64,000 nucleotides of DNA from Pseudoduganella ginsengisoli. Its GTDB lineage: Bacteria; Pseudomonadota; Gammaproteobacteria; Burkholderiales; Burkholderiaceae_D. The notes beneath the pieces are model-generated. The model was not told the DNA's origin and made no database searches. It saw only the letters and a program-made list of their open reading frames with translations. Position numbers and translations under genes: made by a program. Location of the stretch: positions 124,001 through 188,000 of the forward strand of contig NZ_WNLA01000013.1 of NCBI RefSeq assembly GCF_009720865.1. Reading direction: 5' to 3'. Below, piece after piece: positions 7,547-14,992 of this stretch. Each line of letters begins with the position of its first letter. Positions within the stretch are counted from its first letter, which is position 1.

Positions 7547-8805
7547 TGCGGCGTCCCCGCGGCAAACCATGCCGCCAGCGTATTACGCTCCGCCTGCGTC
7601 ATGCCGGTGGCATTCCCGAATGGCATGCGTTGCGTATCCACGGCTTCCGATTTGATCAGCGCAGCCTGGGCGCGGATTTGCGCTTCCGTATCAAAGCTGA
7701 TGCCGGCCTGCGCCGTGTTATAGCCGGGGAAAGTCGTGTGCGCCGAATGGCATCCGACGCAGCGCTGCGTGATGATGGCTTGCACTTGCGGGAACAGTTT
7801 CGGTTGCTGCGGTACCGGTTTCGACGCGACGAACACGCCGCTGGTCTTGGCTGCCGCATTGGCCCACGTGCCGGTCGCCACGCCGGTCGCCGCGTTGATC
7901 GACCCCTTCAAGGTCAATGCCTGGCCATTGCCGCCATAATCCATTTCAAAGCGCCCGCTGGCCGCCAGCTGCGCCGAGCCGCCCACATCCACGTTCGGGC
8001 CATTGATGTGGCCGCCAGCCTGCACCACACCGCTGCTGTTGACGATGATGGTGAGGTTGCCGGTATCGCCGCCGCTCAGGCTGCCGTTGTATTGCGCCAC
8101 ATAATCCGCCACGGGTTTCGATGGCAGACTGCTGCCCCAGGGCAGATATTCAATCCCATTCGCAATGGCGGGCGCCACCAGTCCCTTGTTTTCTTCGCTT
8201 TCGCTGAAGTACCCCAGCACGTCTACCCGGTTGGTGGCGCCACGGTTCAGCACATCGAGCCAGTAATCCAGCCCGGCCTTTTCCGGTGCGCGCTGCAGAA
8301 TATTGTTATACAGCTTGGTGACATAGTCGAGGTTGGTAGGGTTGGCGCCATACCGTAACGCGAATTCCTCGCTCGTAATAAAGTTGGCAGCCACGTCGCG
8401 CTGCGCGACACCGTTATCCATTTGGGCGATCCAGAATCCCAGGCCGGGCAAGTCTGGTTTGCGGTTGAATGCAGCCTGGTAGATCCGGTACACCAGGGCG
8501 GCATTGCCCTGGATATCCAATGCAATGGCGCTGTCGGCAAAGCGCAGCCGGGAGCCGGCCGCTACTTGCGTGGACTGGCCCGTCACGATGTCGGTGACGG
8601 CAAAACCGCTGGCATTGGCTACGACAGTATATTGGCTGGCATTGCCGCTGAAGGTGATAAAGGCGGGCGCGTCGCCCTGCCGTACCGGCGCCCCTTGCAT
8701 GGCCCTGGGCGCCCCTCCTTGCTTGCTGGCCGGCGTGGACTGGTCGCCGCCGCAAGCGGCCAGCACCAGCATGAATAACATCGAACTGCGACGGAATGCG
8801 CGCAT
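7543..8805 (-). CDS. DUF4214-domain lipoprotein with C-terminal c-type cytochrome motif
   Basis: 420 residues, first gene of the five-gene operon. The N-terminus has a lipobox (LFMLVLAACGG). Residues about 100-205 contain DUF4214-like sequence (YRIYQAAFNRKPDLPGLGFWIAQM, then YNNILQRAPEKAGLDYWLDVL), a module usual in surface and RTX-type proteins. A beta-rich stretch follows. The last 75 residues hold a heme c site, CVGCH, with MPFGNATGMTQAERNTLAAWF, a cytochrome-like C-terminus with a possible Met ligand. Joining a DUF4214 module to a cytochrome is unusual. It is probably an envelope electron carrier. Confidence 0.82.
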   Translation of the reverse strand: MRAFRRSSMLFMLVLAACGGDQSTPASKQGGAPRAMQGAPVRQGDAPAFITFSGNASQYTVVANASGFAVTDIVTGQSTQVAAGSRLRFADSAIALDIQGNAALVYRIYQAAFNRKPDLPGLGFWIAQMDNGVAQRDVAANFITSEEFALRYGANPTNLDYVTKLYNNILQRAPEKAGLDYWLDVLNRGATNRVDVLGYFSESEENKGLVAPAIANGIEYLPWGSSLPSKPVADYVAQYNGSLSGGDTGNLTIIVNSSGVVQAGGHINGPNVDVGGSAQLAASGRFEMDYGGNGQALTLKGSINAATGVATGTWANAAAKTSGVFVASKPVPQQPKLFPQVQAIITQRCVGCHSAHTTFPGYNTAQAGISFDTEAQIRAQAALIKSEAVDTQRMPFGNATGMTQAERNTLAAWFAAGTPQ

Positions 8806-8911
8806 AGCAATCCCCTATCTGCATGTGGAGTTGATCTTATCGTATGTCTGCGGAAACTGTTCCAGCAGACCCGTGATTCATGCGTCAATACCAAGTCACG
8901 GGGATTAGGTT

Positions 8912-8946
8912 CAAAAAAAAACCGCCAGGCGCGCTGGCGGCTTTTC
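8912..8946 (-). terminator. rho-independent terminator
   Basis: CCGCCAG and CTGGCGG (8922-8928 and 8934-8940) form a GC stem. It is followed on the minus strand by a run of nine T. It sits directly after the helix-hairpin-helix gene. Confidence 0.85.
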
Positions 8947-8960
8947 CACGGCTTGCTGAG

Positions 8961-9302
8961 TTACTTGTTCTTGGCGGCGCCCGATGCCTTGGCGGTCTGC
9001 TTGCCTTCCATTGGTTTTGCTGCCGCCCCCTCCTTGGATTTGCCATTGACGACCAGGCCCGCTTCCGACAATTTCTTCGCATTCTTTTCACCGATCCCCT
9101 TCACGCGGCGTTCCAGGTCGGCCCAGTCTTTGAATTCACCGCCTTTGCTGCGCTCGTCGAGGATCAGCTTGGACTTGGCGGGGCCGATACCCCGCACGCT
9201 GTCCAGCGCTGCCGCATCGGCTTTATTCACGTCCACCTCGGCAAACGCCATCCCCATTGCCAATACCATCGTCGAGACCGCCAGCAACAGTTTTTTCAAC
9301 AT
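8961..9302 (-). CDS. exported helix-hairpin-helix DNA-binding protein (ComEA-like)
   Basis: 113 residues. A signal peptide (MLKKLLLAVSTMVLAMGMAFA) precedes VDVNKADAAALDSVRGIGPAKSKLI and a second hairpin, LERRVKGIGEKNAKKLSEAG, the ComEA-type double helix-hairpin-helix. It should be a periplasmic DNA-binding protein, possibly for DNA uptake. A Lys/Ala-rich tail follows. The start at 9302 is supported by GGAGGAAG a few bases upstream. It is monocistronic with its own terminator. The natural-competence role comes from the family and is not shown here. Confidence 0.85.
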   Translation of the reverse strand: MLKKLLLAVSTMVLAMGMAFAEVDVNKADAAALDSVRGIGPAKSKLILDERSKGGEFKDWADLERRVKGIGEKNAKKLSEAGLVVNGKSKEGAAAKPMEGKQTAKASGAAKNK

Positions 9303-9420
9303 GACTTCCTCCGTTTTCATGGATGCAAGACCTGGAACGCGCCTTGTCACTGCCCAACGCATGAGGAGCGGGTGCGATGACGTTGCAATGTTGACGCTGC
9401 TCAAACGGCGACGAAGCGGT

Positions 9421-9448
9421 CAAAAAAAACCCGCCACGAGGGCGGGTT
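9421..9448 (-). terminator. rho-independent terminator after hldA
   Basis: CCCGCC (9430-9435) pairs with GGCGGG (9441-9446). The minus-strand product ends in eight T. It lies about 110 bp after the hldA stop and closes the lapA-lapB-hldA group. Confidence 0.8.
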
Positions 9449-9555
9449 GTGAGGTGCAGCGAACGCTGCGAGGGAGGTGCGGTGCGGACACCGCAAAAGC
9501 ATTGGACCATGCCAACTACCCTGCGCAATTGCGTCAAATCAATGAATAAGCAGAC

Positions 9556-10500
9556 TCAGCCGAACAATTCTTCGCGCGTCACCGTTGCCGTCCCCAGCTT
9601 GCCCACGACAATGCCGCCGGCGCGGTTGGCCGTCTGCACGGCTTCTTCCCAGCCCGCGCCGGCGCCCAGCATGGCGGCCATCGTGGCAATCACGGTATCG
9701 CCCGCGCCGGAGACGTCGAACACTTCGCGTGCATCGGCGGGCGTGTGGAACACGGCTTTTTCCGTGTACAAGGTCATGCCCTCTTCCGAACGGGTCAGCA
9801 GCAAGGCATCGAGCTTCAGCGACGCGCGCAAGTTTTGCGCTTTGGTGGTCAACTGTTCTTCATTGCTCCAGCCGCCTGCAATGTGGCGGAATTCCGAACG
9901 GTTGGGCGTCAGCACGGTGGCGCCGGTATAGCGGGTGAAATCGTCGCCTTTCGGATCGACCATGACGACTTTGCCGGCCGCGCGGCCCGCCGCCACCATG
10001 TCGGCCACGTTGACCAGGCTGCCCTTTGCATAGTCGGACAAGATAATCACGTCATAATCGGCCAGCAGCGCCTTGTATTGCATCAGCTTGTTGTGCAGTA
10101 CGGCGTCGCTGGGCGGCTCTTCGAAATCGATGCGCAGCATTTGCTGCTGGTGGCCGATCACCCGCAATTTAATGATGGTGGAAATGGCTTCATCGCGCTT
10201 TAAGTAGCTGTGGATGCCGCCGCTGTGCAGCAATTGCTCCACTTCCGTGCCCGCCTCGTCATTGCCGACCACGCCCAGCAAGCCGGCCTGCACACCCAGT
10301 GCGCCGGCATTCCTCGCCACGTTGGCGGCGCCACCGAGGCGCGCTTCGCGCTTGGCGATGCGCACGATGGGCACCGGCGCTTCCGGCGAAATGCGGTTGA
10401 CGTCGCCGAACCAGTAGCGGTCCAGCATGACGTCGCCGACCACGAGGATGCGGACCTTATCCAGTGCCGGCGCTTGATACTTGATTACCGAAGTCGTCAT
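9556..10500 (-). CDS. rfaE1: D-glycero-beta-D-manno-heptose-7-phosphate kinase
   Basis: 314 residues. It makes heptose 1,7-bisphosphate for ADP-heptose and LPS core. The PfkB/ribokinase fold shows VVGDVMLDRYWFGDVNRISPEAPVPIV at the N-terminus, LGGAANVARNAGALG (substrate loop) and FDVSGAGDTVIATMAAM (ATP site and catalytic Asp). The adenylyltransferase half of the enterobacterial HldE fusion is missing, as is usual in Burkholderiales, where rfaE2/hldC is a separate gene. The MTTSVIKYQ start at 10500 is chosen over a 40-codon extension that overlaps lapB. It lies 8 bp after lapB. Confidence 0.93.
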   Translation of the reverse strand: MTTSVIKYQAPALDKVRILVVGDVMLDRYWFGDVNRISPEAPVPIVRIAKREARLGGAANVARNAGALGVQAGLLGVVGNDEAGTEVEQLLHSGGIHSYLKRDEAISTIIKLRVIGHQQQMLRIDFEEPPSDAVLHNKLMQYKALLADYDVIILSDYAKGSLVNVADMVAAGRAAGKVVMVDPKGDDFTRYTGATVLTPNRSEFRHIAGGWSNEEQLTTKAQNLRASLKLDALLLTRSEEGMTLYTEKAVFHTPADAREVFDVSGAGDTVIATMAAMLGAGAGWEEAVQTANRAGGIVVGKLGTATVTREELFG

Positions 10501-10508
10501 GGCAGCCT

Positions 10509-11684
10509 TTAATTCATTACGTTCAATTCTTCCGTACGGCGCGGCGGGTAGGTTTCCCACTTGCTGCAGCCTGGGCAATGCCAGTAATACTGGCGCGCTT
10601 TGAAGCCGCAATGGCCGCACTGGTAGCGGGCCAGCTTTTGCGTATAGCCGTGCACCAGCCCCTTCACCATCGACAGTTCCGACAACAGTGCCGCCGGTGC
10701 ATCGACCATGCGCGCTTCCAGCAATTTGTCGAGGCCCAGCAGCGTCGGCGTGCGGCGCAATTCTTCCGACACCAGCTGCTTGGCCGCTTCCACGCCATCG
10801 AGTTCGATGACGGCTTTAAAGACCACTTCCAGCAGATCGATCGACGACGCCTGTTCCAGGTACGACTTCAGCAAGCTGACGCCTTCTTGCGGGCGGCCCA
10901 CCTTGCGGTAGCCATCCATCAAACGCGTGGCCACCAGCGCCACGTGCGGCACGCTTTGCTGTTCCACCTTGCGCCAGCTGGCCAATGCAGCTTCCACATC
11001 GCCCTGCGCGTTGAGCACGTCGCCCACGAGGATATTGGCGCGTACGCTGGTGCGGTCAGCCTGCAGCGCATCTTCCAGCAATTTCATGGCTTCGTCGTAG
11101 TGCATGCGCACCAGCGCGTCCTGGGCCATTTCGCAATAAAACTGCGAGATTTCCTTTTGACGCACGCCAGCGCCGGCTTCCTGCAAGCCATTCGCTTCAT
11201 CGATGGCGCGGCGCCACTCTTTTTCACGCTGGAAGATTTCCAGCAGCGCGCGGCGCGCCTGCACGCCATATGAACTGTCGACCAGGCGCTTAAAGGTTTC
11301 TTCAGCGCGGTCCAGCAAGCCCGCTTTCAGGTAATCCATGCCCAGTTCATATTCCGCGTGGGCTTTTTGCTCGGCCGGCAAATCAGGGCGGGACAGCAAA
11401 TTCTGGTGCACGCGGATGGCGCGCTCGGTTTCGCCGCGGCGGCGGAACAGGTTGCCCAGCGCGAAGTGCATGTCGGCAGTTTCCGGATCCAGGCGCACGA
11501 TTTCAATGAACGCGTCGATTGCCTTGTCCGGCTGGTCATTCAACAGGTGGTTGAGGCCCTTGAAATACCCGTTCGGCAAAGTGCGCGATTCGGATACCAG
11601 CTGGCGGATATCGACCCGCGCAGCCACCCAGCCCAGGGCGAAGAAAATGGGCATGCCCAGCAGCCACCAGAGTTCAAATTCCAT
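10509..11684 (-). CDS. lapB: lipopolysaccharide assembly protein B
   Basis: 391 residues. LapB adapts LpxC for FtsH proteolysis and so sets LPS synthesis. An N-terminal membrane anchor (WWLLGMPIFFALGWVAARVDI) is followed by TPR repeats (about residues 70-330). A rubredoxin-like C-terminal zinc domain has two CxxC pairs, YQCGHCGFKARQYYWHCPGCSKW. It lies 6 bp after lapA and upstream of hldA, so three envelope/LPS genes share a transcript. All diagnostic parts are present. Confidence 0.95.
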   Translation of the reverse strand: MEFELWWLLGMPIFFALGWVAARVDIRQLVSESRTLPNGYFKGLNHLLNDQPDKAIDAFIEIVRLDPETADMHFALGNLFRRRGETERAIRVHQNLLSRPDLPAEQKAHAEYELGMDYLKAGLLDRAEETFKRLVDSSYGVQARRALLEIFQREKEWRRAIDEANGLQEAGAGVRQKEISQFYCEMAQDALVRMHYDEAMKLLEDALQADRTSVRANILVGDVLNAQGDVEAALASWRKVEQQSVPHVALVATRLMDGYRKVGRPQEGVSLLKSYLEQASSIDLLEVVFKAVIELDGVEAAKQLVSEELRRTPTLLGLDKLLEARMVDAPAALLSELSMVKGLVHGYTQKLARYQCGHCGFKARQYYWHCPGCSKWETYPPRRTEELNVMN

Positions 11685-11690
11685 AGGGTT

Positions 11691-11996
11691 TTACTGTTGT
11701 GCGTTGACACTGTCAGGCTGCGGCTGTGCATTGACTTTCAATGCAGTCGATTGCAGCGCAGCGATCGTGGTTTTTAATTTGTTTGCTTCGCGGCGGTAGC
11801 GGAAGACGGTGGGAGTCAGCGCGAGGATACCCAGCGCTGCGCCGGCGGTAAAAAAGCCCAGCAACAGCAGCACCAATGGGCCGCGCAATTCGTAATTCAG
11901 GAACATCACCAGGTTAACTTCCTGGGTGTTCTTCAAGGCAAAGCCGAAGAACAGGACAAACAGGATAATACCGACTACGGTGGAAACTATTTTCAT
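11691..11996 (-). CDS. lapA: lipopolysaccharide assembly protein A (LapA domain)
   Basis: 101-residue inner-membrane protein with two transmembrane helices (IVSTVVGIILFVLFFGFAL and LVLLLLGFFTAGAALGILAL). The LapA signature NTQEVNLVMFLNYELRGPL lies between them, and a coiled cytoplasmic tail follows (YRREANKLKTTIAALQSTAL). LapA works with LapB in LPS control. The MKIVSTV start at 11996 is preferred to the 11-codon extension. It is followed closely by lapB. Confidence 0.93.
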   Translation of the reverse strand: MKIVSTVVGIILFVLFFGFALKNTQEVNLVMFLNYELRGPLVLLLLGFFTAGAALGILALTPTVFRYRREANKLKTTIAALQSTALKVNAQPQPDSVNAQQ

Positions 11997-12013
11997 AGGC
12001 CCTGTTACCTCAT

Positions 12014-12046
12014 CAAAAAAAAACGGCATCCACGGACGCCGTTTTT
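12014..12046 (-). terminator. rho-independent terminator after ihfB
   Basis: AACGGC (12022-12027) pairs with GCCGTT (12038-12043), with a T-run of nine on the minus strand. It separates ihfB from lapA. Confidence 0.75.
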
Positions 12047-12088
12047 GTGCCGGAACTCACACGAGTCCCGGCGACCGTTCCAGATGCT

Positions 12089-12394
12089 TCAGTCCTCGAT
12101 GATCGGTTGCCCGACCATCGCGTCGACCCGTTCGCGCAACTGTTTGCCCGGCTTGAAGTGCGGGACGCGCTTTTCAGGCACCATCACTTTGTCGCCAGAC
12201 TTCGGGTTGCGCCCGATACGGGGCGGCCTGCTATTCAAAGCAAAGCTGCCGAAACCGCGGATCTCGATACGCTGGCCGCTCGACAGAGCATTGGTCATCG
12301 CATCGAGGATCGTCTTGACCGCGAATTCCGCATCTTTCGCCACCAGCTGAGGATAACGCTCAGCCAGGCGATTGATCAACTCGGACTTAGTCAT
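12089..12394 (-). CDS. ihfB: integration host factor subunit beta
   Basis: 101 residues of the HU/IHF DNA-bending family. MTKSELINRLAERYPQLVAKDAE and the arm IEIRGFGSFALNSRPPRIGRNPKSG identify IHF-beta, with the Pro at the arm tip (PPRIGRNP). It bends DNA as a heterodimer with IhfA. It lies 15 bp after rpsA, the conserved rpsA-ihfB order of proteobacteria. Length is normal for betaproteobacteria. Confidence 0.96.
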   Translation of the reverse strand: MTKSELINRLAERYPQLVAKDAEFAVKTILDAMTNALSSGQRIEIRGFGSFALNSRPPRIGRNPKSGDKVMVPEKRVPHFKPGKQLRERVDAMVGQPIIED

Positions 12395-12409
12395 CTATAT
12401 ACCGGTTTA

Positions 12410-14086
12410 TTAGTTCTTGTTGTCGAACTTGGCCTTCAGCAGTGCGCCCAGGCTGGTGGTGCCCGAAGCAGCGCTGTTGTCAGCGGCGATCTTCTGCATG
12501 GCTTCAGCGGTATCAGCGCTGTCCTTGGCTTTGATCGACAACTGGATCGAACGTGCTTTGCGGTCGATGTTGATCACCAGGGCTTCAACCGAATCACCAA
12601 CTTTCAGGTGGGTGCCGGCATCTTCCACGCGGTCGCGGGAGATTTCCGAAGCGCGCAGGTAGCCTTCAACTTCTTCCGACAGCTGGATCACGGCGCCTTT
12701 TGGCTCAACCGATTTCACGGTGCCGGTTACCAGCGAGCCTTTGTCGTTCAGGGCTGCGAAGTTGTTGAATGGGTCGCCTTCCAGTTGCTTAACGCCCAGG
12801 GAAACGCGCTCACGCTCAACGTCGATGGCCAGAACAACGGCTTCCAGCTCGTCACCTTTCTTGAACTTGCGAACAGCTTCTTCGCCAGCTTCGGTCCAGG
12901 ACAGGTCGGACAGGTGTACCAGGCCGTCGATGTTGCCAGCCAGGCCGATGAACACGCCGAAGTCGGTGATCGACTTGATCGCGCCTTTAACCTTGTCACC
13001 CTTCTTGTGGGTCACACCGAAGTCGTCCCATGGGTTGGCTTTGCACTGTTTCATGCCCAGCGAAATACGACGACGCTCTTCGTCGATTTCCAGAACCATC
13101 ACTTCAACTTCGTCGCCCAGCTGGACAACTTTGTTTGGAGCGACGTTCTTGTTGGTCCAGTCCATTTCGGAAACGTGAACCAGGCCTTCGATGCCTTGTT
13201 CCACTTCCACGAACGCGCCGTAGTCGGTCAGGTTCGTGACTTTACCGAACAGGCGGGTGCCTTGTGGGTAACGACGGGACAGACCGGTCCATGGGTCGTC
13301 GCCCAGCTGCTTCACGCCCAGCGAAACACGGTTCTTCTCTTGATCGTATTTCAGGACTTTTGCGGTGATCTCTTGGCCAACCGTCAGCACTTCCGACGGG
13401 TGACGCACACGGCGCCATGCCAGGTCGGTGATGTGCAGCAGGCCGTCGATGCCGCCCAGGTCCACGAACGCGCCGTAGTCGGTGATGTTCTTCACAACGC
13501 CGGTCACCACGGTGCCTTCTTTCAGCGTTTCCATCAGTTTCTGACGCTCTTCGCCCATCGATGCTTCGATGACAGCGCGGCGGGACAGAACGACGTTGTT
13601 ACGCTTGCGGTCCAGCTTGATAACTTTGAACTCGAGGGTCTTGCCTTCGAATGGGGTGGTGTCTTTGACTGGACGGGTGTCTACCAGCGAGCCCGGCAGG
13701 AATGCGCGGATGCCGTTGGTCAGAACGGTCAGGCCGCCCTTGACTTTGCCATTGACGGTACCGACGACGATTTCGCCGGATTCCATTGCTTTTTCCAGAG
13801 CCAGCCACGAAGCCAGACGCTTGGCTTTGTCGCGCGACAGGATGGTATCGCCGAAACCATTTTCCAGCGATTCGATGGCCACGGAAACGAAGTCGCCTAC
13901 TTTGACTTCCAGTTCGCCTTGGTCATTTTTGAATTCTTCAACAGGAATGAAAGCTTCCGATTTCAGGCCGGCGTTAACGATCACGAAGTTGTGATCCAGA
14001 CGCACGACTTCAGCGGAGATCACCTCGCCAGAGCGCATATCTTGACGCGACAACGACTCTTCGAAGAGGGCTGCAAAACTTTCCAT
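12410..14086 (-). CDS. rpsA: 30S ribosomal protein S1
   Basis: 558 residues with six S1 RNA-binding repeats; for example LFGKVTNLTDYGAFVEVEQGIEGLVHVSEM and VKGAIKSITDFGVFIGLAGNIDGLVHLSDL lie in the middle. The first two domains, which bind the ribosome, are more divergent, as usual. S1 brings mRNA to the 30S subunit. The frame opens with MESFAALFEESLSRQDMRSGEVI. The 107-bp stretch to cmk holds a small CCGCA-TTG-TGCGG hairpin that may belong to an autoregulatory leader. Confidence 0.97.
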   Translation of the reverse strand: MESFAALFEESLSRQDMRSGEVISAEVVRLDHNFVIVNAGLKSEAFIPVEEFKNDQGELEVKVGDFVSVAIESLENGFGDTILSRDKAKRLASWLALEKAMESGEIVVGTVNGKVKGGLTVLTNGIRAFLPGSLVDTRPVKDTTPFEGKTLEFKVIKLDRKRNNVVLSRRAVIEASMGEERQKLMETLKEGTVVTGVVKNITDYGAFVDLGGIDGLLHITDLAWRRVRHPSEVLTVGQEITAKVLKYDQEKNRVSLGVKQLGDDPWTGLSRRYPQGTRLFGKVTNLTDYGAFVEVEQGIEGLVHVSEMDWTNKNVAPNKVVQLGDEVEVMVLEIDEERRRISLGMKQCKANPWDDFGVTHKKGDKVKGAIKSITDFGVFIGLAGNIDGLVHLSDLSWTEAGEEAVRKFKKGDELEAVVLAIDVERERVSLGVKQLEGDPFNNFAALNDKGSLVTGTVKSVEPKGAVIQLSEEVEGYLRASEISRDRVEDAGTHLKVGDSVEALVINIDRKARSIQLSIKAKDSADTAEAMQKIAADNSAASGTTSLGALLKAKFDNKN

Positions 14087-14131
14087 TTATATATTTCCAG
14101 GTTAGCCAGTAAGGCCCGCACAATGCGGCTT

Positions 14132-14144
14132 CAACTGGGTTAAG
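14132..14144. repeat. 13-bp arm 1 of an inverted repeat flanking cmk
   Basis: CAACTGGGTTAAG here is the exact reverse complement of 14892-14904, on the other side of cmk. The copies are about 750 bp apart in the gaps before and after the gene. Confidence 0.5.
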
Positions 14145-14193
14145 GGTTAATCAATGTAGCCGTAGCACTCATCAGAGCGTGCCCGGCCGCCTT

Positions 14194-14862
14194 TCATTTC
14201 CCGACGGCCGCATACCACTGCAACACTTGCGCCACCGCGGTTTCCACGGTCATTTCGGAAGTATCGAGGACATGCGCCCCCTCTGCGGGGACCAGCGGAG
14301 CAATGGCCCGGTTCGTATCCCGGTCGTCGCGTGCCTTCAAATCCATCAGGAGGTCTTCCATATTAGCAGGAATTCCCTTACCTATCAATTGCTTATAGCG
14401 GCGCTCCGCGCGCGCTGCCACAGAAGCCGTCAAAAACACCTTTAATGTTGCATGTGGGAAAATAACTGTCCCCATGTCGCGGCCGTCCGCCACCAGGCCC
14501 GGCGTCTTGCGGAAACCCAGCTGCAAGCCATACAAAGCCGTCCGTACGGTCGGGAACGCAGCGATTTTCGATGCAGTATTACCAACTTCTTCCTGGCGGA
14601 TCGCATCCGTCACGTTTTCGTGCGCAAGGAAAATGGCGTCGCCGGTAAAGCTGATGTTCAAGTGCTCGGCCAGCTTGGCCAGCGCGTGCTCGTCATTGAG
14701 CGGGGTGCCGCGGCGCAGCGCTTGCAGGGCCGTCAGGCGGTACAGCGCGCCAGAGTCCAGCAAGTGAAAACCAAGGTGTTCTGCGACTTTGTGGGCGACA
14801 GTCCCTTTGCCGGAAGCGGTGGGACCATCAATGGTGATGACAGGAATTGGGTGGGTCGACAT
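14194..14862 (-). CDS. cmk: cytidylate kinase
   Basis: 222 residues. It phosphorylates CMP and dCMP with ATP. The P-loop is VITIDGPTASGKGTVA at the N-terminus, followed by LLDSGALYRLTALQA and the NMP-binding GRDMGTVIFPHA segment. The C-terminal LID has RRYKQLIGKG and RDDRDTNRA. It lies between aroA and rpsA, the conserved aroA-cmk-rpsA order. Confidence 0.96.
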   Translation of the reverse strand: MSTHPIPVITIDGPTASGKGTVAHKVAEHLGFHLLDSGALYRLTALQALRRGTPLNDEHALAKLAEHLNISFTGDAIFLAHENVTDAIRQEEVGNTASKIAAFPTVRTALYGLQLGFRKTPGLVADGRDMGTVIFPHATLKVFLTASVAARAERRYKQLIGKGIPANMEDLLMDLKARDDRDTNRAIAPLVPAEGAHVLDTSEMTVETAVAQVLQWYAAVGK

Positions 14863-14891
14863 TTAACGGCAAGCAGATAGCAAACGCGTAA

Positions 14892-14904
14892 CTTAACCCA
14901 GTTG
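14892..14904. repeat. 13-bp arm 2 of an inverted repeat flanking cmk
   Basis: CTTAACCCAGTTG, the exact reverse complement of 14132-14144. It lies just upstream of the cmk start on its coding strand. Confidence 0.5.
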
Positions 14905-14940
14905 GGCGATTCCCGCAAATGTAAGAGCTGCGAGGAAATA

Positions 14941-14981
14941 TTGCTTTTCCCTTTGGTGCCTGGCACCGAGGGGAAAAGCAA
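14941..14981. repeat. 41-bp near-perfect palindrome between aroA and cmk
   Basis: Two 20-base arms around a single T, centred on GGTGCCTGGCACC. 18 of 20 positions pair, and the two others are G-U compatible in one RNA strand. The stem is flanked by TTGCTTTTCCC and its inverse. Possible roles are a processing or termination hairpin between aroA and cmk, or a copy of a repeated intergenic palindrome; similar GGTGCCTGGCACC cores seem familiar from this family, but I cannot verify that here. Confidence 0.7.
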
Positions 14982-14992
14982 CGGTTGGGCGC

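Noticed and set aside
12047..14143. 698-codon frame on the plus strand over rpsA
   Set aside because: Exact antisense shadow of ribosomal protein S1; His/Phe/Gln-rich translation without any motif.
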